Positions 25,596 through 34,032 are shown, numbered from the stretch's first letter. The stretch: 64,000 nucleotides of DNA from Pseudodesulfovibrio thermohalotolerans (GCF_021353295.2 NZ_CP120635.1:683501-747500), one strand, 5' to 3'. Notes: generated by a model from the letters alone, not told the origin. Made by a program: numbers and translations.

Positions 25596-26423
25596 ATGAT
25601 TACCCGAAAATTCACCCTCGGCAGCGTGTTCCTCTACGGAACCCTGACCCTGCTCGCGCTCTTCTTCCTCATGCCCGCCTACATGGCGGCCGTGACCGCC
25701 TTGAAGATGCCTGCGGACATCAGCCTGCCCACAGCCTGGGAATGGCCGTCCGTCATCAACTGGTCCAGCTTCTCCCAGGCTATCGAGAAGTTGAAGCCCG
25801 ATTTCATCAACTCCATCATCCTGACCATCTGCGCCACGATAGGGTCCACCATGCTCGGCTCCCTCAATGGCTATGTCTTCTCCAAATGGCAGTTCAAGGG
25901 GTCCGAGGTTATCTTCACGCTGTTCCTGTTCGGCATGTTCATCCCGTATCAGGTCATCCTGATCCCGCTCTTCCAGACGCTGCGGGCCATGAACCTCTAC
26001 GGCGGGCTTCCCGGGCTGATCCTGGCCCACATCGTTTACGGCCTGCCCATCACCTCGCTCATTTTCCGCAACTTCTACGCGCAGATTCCCACCGCCCTCG
26101 TCGAATCGGCCAAGCTGGACGGCGCGGGCTTTTTCTCCATCTACCTGCGCATCGTCTTCCCCCTGTCCATTCCGGGGTTCGTGGTCACGTCCCTGTGGCA
26201 GTTCACCCAGATCTGGAATGAATTCCTCTGGGGCATTTGTTTGACCCGGCACACGGCCAACCCCATCACCGTGGGACTGGCCAATCTGGCCGGCGGACAG
26301 GCCGTGACCTGGAACCTGCCCATGGCCGGTTCCATCATGGCGGCCCTGCCTGTGTTGGCCATCTACATCTTCCTCGGGAGATACTTCATTCGCGGCTTGC
26401 TTGCGGGCTCTGTGAAGGAGTAA
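25596..26423 (+). CDS. Sugar ABC transporter permease (MalG type)
   Basis: Encodes 275 residues with about six membrane segments ([20 protein letters not shown] near residue 11; [20 protein letters not shown] near 72). The EAA loop [20 protein letters not shown] is near residue 168. The ATG directly follows the stop of the first permease gene. It is the last gene of the operon and is followed by repeat copy B. Confidence 0.92.
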   Translation: MITRKFTLGSVFLYGTLTLLALFFLMPAYMAAVTALKMPADISLPTAWEWPSVINWSSFSQAIEKLKPDFINSIILTICATIGSTMLGSLNGYVFSKWQFKGSEVIFTLFLFGMFIPYQVILIPLFQTLRAMNLYGGLPGLILAHIVYGLPITSLIFRNFYAQIPTALVESAKLDGAGFFSIYLRIVFPLSIPGFVVTSLWQFTQIWNEFLWGICLTRHTANPITVGLANLAGGQAVTWNLPMAGSIMAALPVLAIYIFLGRYFIRGLLAGSVKE

Positions 26424-26436
26424 CGGCCGGGCGCGG

Positions 26437-26893
26437 CTTGGGATAGCGGGGCATCTGCACATTTTTCCCGGGGGGCTTTCATCCTCACGTAGACGGCTAC
26501 GCTGCGGTGAAAGCCCCCCGGGAGAAAATGCACAGCTCCCCCACTCTCCCAAGCCTATTCCTAGCACGGAGAGCCGTTGTCGGGTGCTGGAGCACCCGAA
26601 TCGCTCCATGGGTGAAGATTAGGAAAATGACGGCCGGGGATTTTTGGCGCGGAGAGGTGCTGTCGGGATGACCGAGTCACGCCCGAGTCGCTTCGAGTCG
26701 CTTCAAGACGCAGGAAAACAAACTTCTCGTGTGGTCGAGCGGCAACTTGCGAAAAAGAAAATCCCTCCCTGTGTCCTTATCCGCAAAGCGGCATAAGAAG
26801 TTTAGGAAAAGAAGGGGATGGGGGTCCGGGGGAAGGGGAGGAAAGAACCCTTTTCAAAGGGTTTTTCCTCCCCTTCCCCCGGCCGCCGGAGGC
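26437..26893. repeat. Structured intergenic repeat, copy B
   Basis: Same order of parts as copy A at 4930-5375. A long inverted repeat (26461-26481 with 26508-26529, one bulged base) encloses CGTAG-ACGG-CTACG. One hairpin unit has stem TCGGGTGCT/AGCACCCGA (26580-26599) inside the conserved flanks GAGCCG and ATCGCTCC. The final block at 26800-26893 matches copy A almost base for base and contains a long purine-pyrimidine inverted repeat. A 140-base stretch (26640-26780) has no counterpart in copy A. It lies between convergent genes. Confidence 0.85.
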
Positions 26894-26925
26894 AAAAAAA
26901 GGCCCGGACATTTATCCGGGCCTTT
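26894..26925. terminator. Bidirectional terminator
   Basis: GGCCCGGA (26901-26908) pairs with TCCGGGCC (26915-26922), with seven A before and TTTT after. It serves the sugar operon from the left and the small minus-strand gene from the right. Confidence 0.85.
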
Positions 26926-26953
26926 TCACTACCTTATCTACCGCTCAGGGTTG

Positions 26954-27073
26954 TCAATCGCGGTCTTCCTCGTCGTTGCGTTCGTCCTTGCTCTCCGTGA
27001 TGTTTTCATCCCACAGTCCGCAACTGTGGTCTATGCAGGAGAGGCACGGTCCGGGGTAATCCATGTTGGGCAT
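26954..27073 (-). CDS. 39-residue cysteine-containing acidic protein
   Basis: A short gene with ATG at 27073 and a strong GGAGG five bases upstream; the stop is TGA. The product starts MPNMDYPGPCLSCIDHSCG, with three Cys in the pattern C-x2-C-x4-C, and ends in a run of Glu, Asp, Arg and Asn. The good ribosome site, the compact Cys motif and a terminator just beyond the stop argue that it is real. Zinc or iron binding is possible. I do not know the family. Confidence 0.7.
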   Translation of the reverse strand: MPNMDYPGPCLSCIDHSCGLWDENITESKDERNDEEDRD

Positions 27074-27227
27074 AGTGTCCTCCGTGGCTGGAGTATCGAA
27101 TGGCCCGGCGTGAAGACCGAGCTAATTATACATGAGTATATGTGATAAATAACCACGTGAACGCGCTTGGCAAGAGCCGGTGGAGAAGAAAACGGGTCGC
27201 GGTGTCCCGGTGTCGCGGTGTCCCGGA

Positions 27228-27971
27228 TCAGGCGTGTTTCCGGCAATAGTTGAGGAATTTTTGCGCCTCGACAAAGGCGGGGTTGATCTTCAACGCCTGT
27301 TCGAGGTTGTCCATGCAAGAGTCGCTGCTGCCTTTTTCGTAGTAGACGCGGGCGAGGTTGAAGTAGACGTTCTCGTCCGTGTTCACGATTTCCAGGGACT
27401 TTTCGTAGTAGCGGATGGACTCGTCGTAGTGGCCATTCTTGCGCAGAGAGATGCCGAACGAGTTGAACTTATTGCGGAACTCAAAGGTAAATGCCTCGTC
27501 CAGACCGAGCAGGGTGTCGAGGACCTTCTTGAGCTTGTCGAATTGTTTTTTCTCGGAATAGACCTCGCCCAGCCCGTAATTGGCGTCGATGTTCTTGTCG
27601 TCGATCATCAGGGCCTTGAGGAACTGCCGCTCGGCCTCGTCCAGGTTGCCCTTGGAAAAGGCCTCCTGGCCCATCTCGATCTTGCGTCTGAGGGTTTCCA
27701 AGGCCGGGACCGTATGCACGCGGTAGTAGGTCGGTTCCGGGGTGTACTGGCGGAGGAAATCCAGCTCGCCAAGGACGCTGCGCACTCCGGAGGGGACATG
27801 ATGGGCGTTGAGGGGCTGGATTTCGAATTGCTCGGGAGAAAGTTGGCGGGCGTACCAGTATGTGATGTTGGCGTGACTCACCGAAGTGTGGCCGGTCCCC
27901 ACGTCGGCTTGGATTTGCAGCGAGTACACGCCCAGAATGGCCGGATAGTCGTCCACGGCTCGAATCTCCAT
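27228..27971 (-). CDS. TPR-repeat protein
   Basis: Encodes 247 residues. Residues about 95-240 hold at least three tetratricopeptide repeats (EAFSKGNLDEAERQFLKALM; LRKNGHYDESIRYYEKSLEI; YYEKGSSDSCMDNLEQALKI), which mediate protein contacts. Residues 1-90 do not match a family I know. There is no signal peptide. The ATG at 27971 lacks a good ribosome binding site, so the start is less certain than the end. It is monocistronic. Confidence 0.8.
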   Translation of the reverse strand: MEIRAVDDYPAILGVYSLQIQADVGTGHTSVSHANITYWYARQLSPEQFEIQPLNAHHVPSGVRSVLGELDFLRQYTPEPTYYRVHTVPALETLRRKIEMGQEAFSKGNLDEAERQFLKALMIDDKNIDANYGLGEVYSEKKQFDKLKKVLDTLLGLDEAFTFEFRNKFNSFGISLRKNGHYDESIRYYEKSLEIVNTDENVYFNLARVYYEKGSSDSCMDNLEQALKINPAFVEAQKFLNYCRKHA

Positions 27972-28070
27972 TGTTGATGGGTTTACATATCCTGAAATAT
28001 CGATGGCCCCAGATTAGAGCAGGTTGAGGCTTATATCAATACCAATTATTGTTTCGAGTTGTGGGCGCAG

Positions 28071-28098
28071 AAAAAAAGGCCCCGGTAGGGGGCCTTTT
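28071..28098. terminator. Terminator of the minus-strand tad block
   Basis: GGCCCC (28078-28083) pairs with GGGGCC (28089-28094). On the minus strand it is followed by seven T. It lies about 20 bases past the stop of the first tadE-like gene. Confidence 0.8.
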
Positions 28099-28118
28099 GT
28101 CGTCGGACGTGTTGCGTA

Positions 28119-28583
28119 TTATTCGCACGGCTTCCATGGTTCGTTGACCTTGCGGTCGAATCCCTTGAGGGGGATGGTCTCGGGAAGCAGAGGGCTTACG
28201 AGAGGAGTGAAGGGCTTGTAGTCGTATACCACCGCCACTTCAGCCAACTGGCAGGGCGCGCCAGGGTCGTTGTCGATGCCGTCGCCGTTGGCCGCCAGGT
28301 CGGGCCAGGAGCGGACCGTGATCTTGACGTTGGCCGAGTCCAGGGTGGTCAGTCCCGCTTGGGTGGCCGCGATGATGTCGGCCAGACGGGTGCCTTCGTC
28401 GGCTCCCCGGCCCGTGGCCGCGTACCGTGAACCTAGCTGGGCGGCCTTTTGCACCGTTACCCAGGCGTAGACGGCGTTGCCGCCTTCGATCACGGCCATC
28501 ACCAGCATGAACATGATGGGCAGGATCAGAGCCGTTTCCACGGCGGCCAAGCCTCGGCGGGCGTTCTTTCTATTGTTGCGCAT
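28119..28583 (-). CDS. TadE-like pseudopilin
   Basis: Encodes 154 residues. Short basic N terminus, then RRGLAAVETALILPIMFMLV, a prepilin-like segment with cleavage expected after Gly and a Glu five residues on, continuing as one membrane helix. TadE-type minor pilins are processed by the CpaA/TadV peptidase and assembled with the Flp pilus. ATG 28583 has GGGAGG upstream. It is the third gene of the minus-strand tad block, 15 bases after the tadG-like gene. Confidence 0.88.
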   Translation of the reverse strand: MRNNRKNARRGLAAVETALILPIMFMLVMAVIEGGNAVYAWVTVQKAAQLGSRYAATGRGADEGTRLADIIAATQAGLTTLDSANVKITVRSWPDLAANGDGIDNDPGAPCQLAEVAVVYDYKPFTPLVSPLLPETIPLKGFDRKVNEPWKPCE

Positions 28584-28598
28584 GGCTCAAAACCTCCC

Positions 28599-29930
28599 TT
28601 ACAGCAGTCGCCAGCCGAGCTGCTTGCCGATCTGCTTGAAGATGTCGGGAATGTCGTACACGGACGGGGCGTCGAAGTAGTGGTCGTCGGTCCCTTCCTT
28701 GCTTGAGGCGATCTCCTTCATGAGCTGGATGTCGACGTTGTCCGAGGAGCCGAAGCGGATGGTGAAGATCTCGATGCCCGCGTCCTTGGCCGCCTGGGCC
28801 TCGTCGAGGGTTTCCTGGTTGAGGACGCCGCCGTCCTCGCAGTGGGCCGTGTCCACGCCCATGCCGTAGTAGGCGTTGGTCCAGTAGACGTTGGGCCGAT
28901 AGGTGGCGCGGTAGGGACCGCCGCACTCGCCGTCCTCGGTGTCGCCGTCGGTGAGCACGATCATGATCTTGCGGAAGTCTTCCTTGCTGCCGGCCTGGGT
29001 GAAGGGCGGTGCCGGGGTGAGGAGGTTCCGTCCCCACTTGATGCCTTCCGAGATGAGCGTGCCCGAGGCCGCGCCTTGAGCGGTCTGGGAATTTATGGAC
29101 TGGATGATTTCGTTCTTGTTCTGGCTGAGCGCCTGTACGGTCGGGATGCTGGAGCAGGTGTCCAGGGCGATGCTGTATTTGTAGTAGTACGGCAGGGCGT
29201 TGTATTCATCCATGAAATCTTCGTGAATGCCGTTGTTGAGCGAGCCGTCCGCGTTCTGGCAGCCTGCGGAATGGCCGTCCACGTCGGCGCCGAGACGAAT
29301 CTTTCCGCGGAAGGGAACCAGGCCGACCTTGGTGTCGGGCGATGCTCCGTCGGGAATGAGCAGGTCGGTCAGTTCGGCGGAGGCCTGTCTGACCAGGGTG
29401 ATGGGCGTGCCGCGCATGGAGCCTGAGTTGTCGATGACAAAGACGACTTCGAGCTTGTTGAAGCCCGCCACGGCGCTGGCCTGAACTTCCTGGTCGGCGA
29501 GTCCGAGCACTTCCATGAGGAGCATGTTGACCGTGGCCCGGGCCGTGACCTTGACGCTGCGGATTTCGGTGCCCGCCGCGATGCTTGTGACCTCGGCGCT
29601 TTCCATGTTGGCGGCGACCATGTCGTTCACGGCCTTGTTGACGATGCCCTTGGTCAGGTCGGGGTCATAGGGCAGTTGCAGGCTCCCGGCGAGCGCGCCC
29701 GCGTCGACGGCGGCCTGGAGCTTGGTATGGGTCATGTACATGTTGCCCATGTCCACGGCGATGCCCGCCACTCCCAGAAGGATGGGGAGCAGCAGGGCCA
29801 TGATGGCGCTGGTGGAGCCCCTGCGGGATTCCCTAGGGAAGCGGCATGGTTGTCTGCGCGACGAGCGTAAACGGCTCGTTGTCGCCGAACATGCCTTCTC
29901 CGCTTTGCGATCCGAAAATCTTGTAAACAT
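28599..29930 (-). CDS. tadG: TadG-like pilus protein with von Willebrand A domain
   Basis: Encodes up to 443 residues. An N-terminal helix (RRGSTSAIMALLLPILLGVA near residue 36) is typical of TadG. A VWA domain follows with the MIDAS motif VIDNSGSMRG near residue 166 and MIVLTDGDTEDG near 325. TadG is an envelope-anchored component of Tad pilus assembly. The start is uncertain: ATG 29930 has GAGGTTTCC upstream but lies 98 bases inside the preceding tadE gene, while the next ATG (29801) would remove the conserved RRGS segment. Confidence 0.85.
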   Translation of the reverse strand: MFTRFSDRKAEKACSATTSRLRSSRRQPCRFPRESRRGSTSAIMALLLPILLGVAGIAVDMGNMYMTHTKLQAAVDAGALAGSLQLPYDPDLTKGIVNKAVNDMVAANMESAEVTSIAAGTEIRSVKVTARATVNMLLMEVLGLADQEVQASAVAGFNKLEVVFVIDNSGSMRGTPITLVRQASAELTDLLIPDGASPDTKVGLVPFRGKIRLGADVDGHSAGCQNADGSLNNGIHEDFMDEYNALPYYYKYSIALDTCSSIPTVQALSQNKNEIIQSINSQTAQGAASGTLISEGIKWGRNLLTPAPPFTQAGSKEDFRKIMIVLTDGDTEDGECGGPYRATYRPNVYWTNAYYGMGVDTAHCEDGGVLNQETLDEAQAAKDAGIEIFTIRFGSSDNVDIQLMKEIASSKEGTDDHYFDAPSVYDIPDIFKQIGKQLGWRLL

Positions 29931-30222
29931 AGGAAACCTCTACTGTGACGGTGTTGTCGACGGGGTCGGTGGTCACGTTGGTGGACACGTCTTCGGGGTC
30001 GAAATCGGCGAGCACGGCGGCGACGAGGCTCTGTACGTCGGCGGTCTCGCCTTCCATGAGCACGTGCCGCGCGCCCTCCCGGCTGGCTTCCACCAGCGAG
30101 GAGTATGTGTGCATGGCGTTGCCGCCCTCAATCAGAAGCAGGATCAAGAGCAGCACGACGGGAAGCAGCAGGGCGAATTCCACTGCGGCCATCCCCCGGC
30201 GTCTTTCTTCTCTCTTTCTCAT
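29833..30222 (-). CDS. tadE: TadE-like pseudopilin
   Basis: Encodes 129 residues. RRGMAAVEFALLLPVVLLLI near residue 8 is a classic TadE prepilin segment (cut after Gly, Glu at +5), followed by GGNAMHTYSSLVEASREGAR. The remainder is a periplasmic beta-rich part. ATG 30222 follows GGAGAACGG. It is the first gene of the minus block and lies about 55 bases downstream of a strong sigma-54 promoter. Confidence 0.9.
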   Translation of the reverse strand: MRKREERRRGMAAVEFALLLPVVLLLILLLIEGGNAMHTYSSLVEASREGARHVLMEGETADVQSLVAAVLADFDPEDVSTNVTTDPVDNTVTVEVSYVYKIFGSQSGEGMFGDNEPFTLVAQTTMPLP

Positions 30223-30276
30223 TCCCGTTCTCCTTCATTCCAAAATTGGCCCGGCGTAAGCACGGGTATCCGGATC

Positions 30277-30295
30277 AAAGCATTGTGCGTGCCAA
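30277..30295 (-). promoter_or_regulatory. Sigma-54 promoter of the tadE-tadG-tadE block
   Basis: On the minus strand the sequence TTGGCACGCACAATGCTTT has GG and GC exactly 10 bases apart and matches the -24/-12 consensus in nearly every position. It sits beside the divergent gene for an NtrC-type activator. GTGGAT half-sites lie farther upstream at 30366 and 30417. Confidence 0.8.
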
Positions 30296-30484
30296 GGTGC
30301 GAGGAGAAAGGGGAACAATAATGTTAATAATTTGTTTTAAAAGGATAAAAAAGTTTACGGAAGGGGTGGATGGGCGTATGGACGGAGACTGAGCGGTTCA
30401 TGATATCTATTTTTTGTGGATAATCGTCCCCGATTCCTGTAGGGTTCCGGCACGCGGGGGAGAATACCATCAGGGAGCAGACCT

Positions 30485-31870
30485 GTGGGCGAAAGAATTC
30501 TTGTGGTCGACGACGACCGTGCCTTTCAGGGCATGTTGGTCGAGGCGCTGGTCGAGAACGGCTATGCGGTTGAAACCGCGGCCAGCGCGGAGGAAGGCAT
30601 CAAGAAGGCCGGGACAACCGCCTTCGAGCTGATATTGCACGACATCCAACTGCCCGGCATGTCCGGGCTCGAAGCCCTGCGTCATCTGGCCGATGTGGCC
30701 CCCGGCGTGGACGTTATCGTCATGACCGGCTTCGGCTCCAAGGAGACCGGGATAACGGCCATGCAGCAGGGAGCCTATGATTATTTCGAGAAGCCGTTTT
30801 CCCTGCGCGAGATGGCCGTCGTGGTCCGCCGCGCCCTGGAGAAGCGCCTTCTCCAGACGGAGCTGGCCGAACTCAAGCGTCACGGCGGTTCCAGCCCCCT
30901 GAACAACATCATCGGGCACAGTGCGCCCATGATGGGGGTCAAGGAGCGCATCAGCAGGGTGGCCGAGCTCAATGCGGACGTGCTCATTATGGGCGAGACC
31001 GGCACCGGCAAGGAGCTGGTTGCGGACACCATTCATGCCCTGAGTTCCCGGGCAAAATCTCCGTTCGTCAAGATCAACTGCGCGGCCATTCCCGAAACTC
31101 TCATAGAATCCGAGCTGTTCGGCCATGAAAAAGGGGCCTTTACCGGGGCCACGTCCATGAAGCAGGGCAAGTTCGAGCTGGCCAAGGGCGGCTCCCTTAT
31201 GCTCGACGAGATCGGCGACATGCCGCTGCATCTCCAGCCCAAGCTTTTGCGCGCCGTGGAGCAGAAACAGGCCGAGCGCGTGGGCGGGGCCAAGCCCATC
31301 CACTACGACGTCCGCATCATCGCGGCCACCAACCAGGAGCTGGAGGAGCGCGTCCGGGATGGCGGGTTCCGCAGCGATCTATACTATAGACTTAATGTGG
31401 CCACCCTGATTTTGCCCCCCCTTCGCGAGCGCAAGTCCGACCTGCCGCAATTGGCCGAGTTCTTCCTGGACCGCGCCAATCGTCGGCTCGGCACGGATAT
31501 CGCGGGCGTCTCGTCCGAGGCCATGGAAATATTCTTCAACTACGACTGGCCGGGCAACGTCCGGCAGTTTGCCAACGCCGTGGAGCGCGCCGCGATCTTC
31601 TGTACCTCCAACCGGATCACCCCGGCCGAGGTGGACCAAGCCTTTTCCAACGCTCGACCCGCCGCGGACAACGCCGCGTACCTGCCCACGGGCGAAGGGC
31701 TTCCCCTGAAGAAGGCCCTTGCGGAATATGAGAAGACCCTCATCCAGAACGCCCTGAGAGCGTGCGGCGGGGTCCAGACCGAGGCCGCGTCCGCCCTTGG
31801 CGTGTCCGCGAAGAACCTCTGGAACAAACTCAAAAAACACGGCATCAATCCGATATTGTTCAAGAATTAG
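30485..31870 (+). CDS. Sigma-54-dependent response regulator of the tad locus
   Basis: Encodes 461 residues of the NtrC type. Receiver domain at 1-120 (phosphoacceptor Asp53, Lys103). AAA+ domain with Walker A GETGTGKE at 170-177, the sigma-54-contacting GAFTGA loop intact at 217-222, and a C-terminal Fis-type helix-turn-helix (TEAASALGVSAKNLWNKLKK). GTG 30485 has GGGAG upstream; a possible promoter is TTCATG/GATAAT at 30397-30424. It lies between two sigma-54 promoters that drive the two tad blocks, so it probably activates both. The partner kinase may be the hybrid kinase at 41885. Confidence 0.92.
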   Translation: MGERILVVDDDRAFQGMLVEALVENGYAVETAASAEEGIKKAGTTAFELILHDIQLPGMSGLEALRHLADVAPGVDVIVMTGFGSKETGITAMQQGAYDYFEKPFSLREMAVVVRRALEKRLLQTELAELKRHGGSSPLNNIIGHSAPMMGVKERISRVAELNADVLIMGETGTGKELVADTIHALSSRAKSPFVKINCAAIPETLIESELFGHEKGAFTGATSMKQGKFELAKGGSLMLDEIGDMPLHLQPKLLRAVEQKQAERVGGAKPIHYDVRIIAATNQELEERVRDGGFRSDLYYRLNVATLILPPLRERKSDLPQLAEFFLDRANRRLGTDIAGVSSEAMEIFFNYDWPGNVRQFANAVERAAIFCTSNRITPAEVDQAFSNARPAADNAAYLPTGEGLPLKKALAEYEKTLIQNALRACGGVQTEAASALGVSAKNLWNKLKKHGINPILFKN

Positions 31871-31950
31871 AATGTAGCCGAGTCTGTCCGCGCATTTTCC
31901 GTCTAGTCTGCCGCATAACGGCATCCACATTTTGTGGTTCGTCTACTCCC

Positions 31951-31986
31951 GGGAAAATCCCTCTTCGCAGGGATTTTCCCTTTTTT
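31951..31986 (+). terminator. Terminator after the sigma-54 activator gene
   Basis: GGGAAAATCCCT (31951-31962) pairs perfectly with AGGGATTTTCCC (31969-31980), followed by six T. It separates the regulator gene from the pilin operon. Confidence 0.9.
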
Positions 31987-32242
31987 ATGCCTTGAAATCA
32001 ATGTGTTGCCAAAGTCTGCACAAGATGGTCCACTAAAAATAGATCAATTAACCTGTTGTTTTTAAAGGGATATCCAGGGGGTGAGCCTTCGACAATGCGT
32101 GGCGGTGGTCCACGATTAGTGGATTTGGCCCGTTGGAAGAGGGGCCGTGAAAGGGCCTTTGGAGAGCTGTGCGCAACAGTGTAAAAAATATTTCCCGTGA
32201 TTGCAGTCGACTATGAACTTTTTTTCGACGCGGTTTTCGTTG
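31987..32242. other. Upstream control region of the pilin operon
   Basis: About 250 gene-free bases between the terminator and the pilin promoter, AT-richer than its surroundings. It contains two copies of TGGTCCAC (32026 and 32106), the second within an inverted repeat. This is where enhancer sites for a sigma-54 activator are expected. Confidence 0.5.
32106..32125. promoter_or_regulatory. Candidate activator-binding site for the pilin promoter
   Basis: TCCAC-GATTA-GTGGA (32109-32123) is a perfect 5-bp inverted repeat about 120-135 bases before the -24 element, the usual enhancer distance. A related half-site TGGTCCAC is at 32026, and GTGGAT half-sites occur near the opposite sigma-54 promoter. 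Confidence 0.4.
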
Positions 32243-32258
32243 TGGCACACGGGTTGCT
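32243..32258 (+). promoter_or_regulatory. Sigma-54 promoter of the flp pilin operon
   Basis: TGGCACACGGGTTGCT is a near-perfect -24/-12 promoter (GG-N10-GC), 75 bases before the pilin start at 32333. Confidence 0.85.
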
Positions 32259-32332
32259 GAATGGTGGGCGTGGCTGGTGCTGAAAGGCACAAAATTTCAA
32301 AAAGCAAAATTTGCAAACCAAGGAGAACGACA

Positions 32333-32509
32333 ATGACGAAGCTGATGAACCTCATCCGTGACGAAGAAGGCGCAACCGCTATCGAGTACGGCCTGATCGC
32401 AGCCTTGATCGCCGCCGGTATCGTTACCGCCACTTCCGCCCTCGGCGACCAGGTGGTCTCCACCTTCGAATTCATTAAGACCAAGATGTCCGAGGCTACT
32501 GTCCAGTAG
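32333..32509 (+). CDS. flp: Flp/Fap-type pilin
   Basis: Encodes 58 residues. The leader ends DEEG and is cut before ATAIEYGLIAALIAAGI, which has the Flp hallmark Glu-Tyr pair at positions 5 and 6 of the mature chain. The mature pilin is essentially one hydrophobic helix plus a short tail. ATG 32333 has AAGGAGAACG upstream. It is first in the plus-strand tad operon; a hairpin after it probably keeps downstream expression lower than that of the pilin. Confidence 0.95.
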   Translation: MTKLMNLIRDEEGATAIEYGLIAALIAAGIVTATSALGDQVVSTFEFIKTKMSEATVQ

Positions 32510-32561
32510 GTCTCGCGGAACAAAGCTAACCGTTTAACGGAAGCAGCCAGAGCAGCCGAAC

Positions 32562-32592
32562 CGGGGCTTTCGGGATGGTCCCGTTAGCCCCG
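32562..32592 (+). terminator. Attenuator-like hairpin after flp
   Basis: CGGGGCT and CGGGA pair with TCCCG and AGCCCCG, a two-part stem without a T-run, in the 140-base gap between flp and cpaA. It may stabilise the pilin mRNA or stop part of the transcription. Confidence 0.5.
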
Positions 32593-32651
32593 ATTCTGTC
32601 TCCAGGGGAAGTGGGGACGGCAAGCGGCCAATCAGGCACCTCGGGGGAACC

Positions 32652-33200
32652 ATGGATATTCTCATCATCATCGCGCTCGCGACCGCCCTGGTGACGGCCA
32701 CCGTCACCGATCTCAAAACCCAGCGCATATACAATTGGCTGACGTTCCCGCTCATCCTCGCGGGATTCGCCACGCACACCGTGTTCGGCGGCTTTGCCGG
32801 ACTGAAGTTCGCCGCCGGCGGCTTCGCACTCGGTTTCGTGGCCATGGCCATTCCATATTTCATGGGCGTGATGGGAGCGGGTGATGTCAAGCTCATGGCC
32901 GGTATCGGCGCATGGCTCGGCCTGGATGCGACCCTGACCGCCTTCCTCTTCACCTGCATCGCCGGCGGCGTCTACGCCCTGGCGGTTCTCGCTTTCAATC
33001 CGGAAATTCTCAAGCGGGTCCTGCGCAACATCGTGGCCACCTTTTCCGTGTTCATGGTCAGCCGCCGATTCGATTTCGCCCCCGTTACCGCTGAAAACGC
33101 CATGCCGAGACTGTGCTACGGCCTGGCCATCGCCGTCGGAACCGTCGTCGCCATGGGCCTCCAGGCCTGGCTCACCGGCTCCGTCTACACCGGCTATTAA
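32652..33200 (+). CDS. cpaA: Prepilin peptidase CpaA/TadV
   Basis: Encodes 182 residues with about five or six membrane segments. This type IV leader peptidase cuts the Flp prepilin and TadE-type pseudopilins. The two catalytic aspartates are in TVTDLKTQRIYNW near residue 18 and VMGAGDVKLMAGIGAW near 75. It is the short form without the N-terminal methylase region of PilD. The stop is followed at once by GGAGG for cpaB. Confidence 0.93.
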   Translation: MDILIIIALATALVTATVTDLKTQRIYNWLTFPLILAGFATHTVFGGFAGLKFAAGGFALGFVAMAIPYFMGVMGAGDVKLMAGIGAWLGLDATLTAFLFTCIAGGVYALAVLAFNPEILKRVLRNIVATFSVFMVSRRFDFAPVTAENAMPRLCYGLAIAVGTVVAMGLQAWLTGSVYTGY

Positions 33201-33211
33201 TGGAGGCCGCC

Positions 33212-34021
33212 ATGAGCAAGTCCAACAAGGCATTGATTCAGATAGGGCTGGCCCTGGTCCTGGCCATCGTGGCGGGCGTCATGATCTTTCGCTGGACCAG
33301 CACCATGAACAAGACCGTTCCGACTGCCGTGAACGACACCGTGCCCGTGGTCGTGGCCAAGTCCGACCTGATTCGCGGCGTCAAGCTGACCGGCGAGATG
33401 CTTGAGGTCCGCATGTTCACCAAGGATTCCCGCCCCTCGGGAGCCTTCTCCGAACTCGCGCAGATCGAAGGCCGGGTGCTCAATCAGCCCGTGGGCATGG
33501 GCGATGTCCTGACCCCGCTGAAGCTGGCCGACAAGTCAGTCATGGGCGGCGGCGTGTCCGCGCTCATCACTCCCGGCAAGCGCGCCATGGCCGTCAAGGG
33601 CAACAGCGTCATGGGCCTGTCCGGCTTTGTCCGTCCCGGCGACAACGTGGACGTCATCGTCTCCATGACCATCGGCCGCGAAGAGAAGCCCGTGACCAAG
33701 CTGGTCCTGGAGCGGGTCAAGGTCATCGCCACCGGCACCGAGCTGGCTCCGCCCACCGAGGACGGCAGGACCGCTTCCGTGGACGTCTACACCCTGGAGC
33801 TGACCCCGACCGAGTCCGAGCGGCTCGCCCTGGCCGCGACCCAGGGAACCCTGCATTTCGCCCTTCGAAACGAACAGGACGAATCGGATGTCCGGACCAA
33901 CGGAGCCACGGTGCCCAAGACCCTGGCCGCCCTGCGGCCCACCCGGCAGGTTCGCCAGACCCGGCGCAGCGTAAATATCGAAGTCATCACCGGCACAAAC
34001 CGCTCGTCGGTCAAGTTCTAG
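33212..34021 (+). CDS. cpaB: Flp pilus assembly protein CpaB/RcpC
   Basis: Encodes 269 residues. One N-terminal membrane helix (IQIGLALVLAIVAGVMIF near residue 9), then a SAF-type domain (VVVAKSDLIRGVKLTGEML near 47) and FVRPGDNVDVIVSMTIG near 133, as in RcpC/CpaB. It works in the periplasm with the secretin. ATG 33212 is preceded by GGAGG, which overlaps the cpaA stop region. Confidence 0.92.
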   Translation: MSKSNKALIQIGLALVLAIVAGVMIFRWTSTMNKTVPTAVNDTVPVVVAKSDLIRGVKLTGEMLEVRMFTKDSRPSGAFSELAQIEGRVLNQPVGMGDVLTPLKLADKSVMGGGVSALITPGKRAMAVKGNSVMGLSGFVRPGDNVDVIVSMTIGREEKPVTKLVLERVKVIATGTELAPPTEDGRTASVDVYTLELTPTESERLALAATQGTLHFALRNEQDESDVRTNGATVPKTLAALRPTRQVRQTRRSVNIEVITGTNRSSVKF

Positions 34022-34032
34022 GGGCGTGAGTG

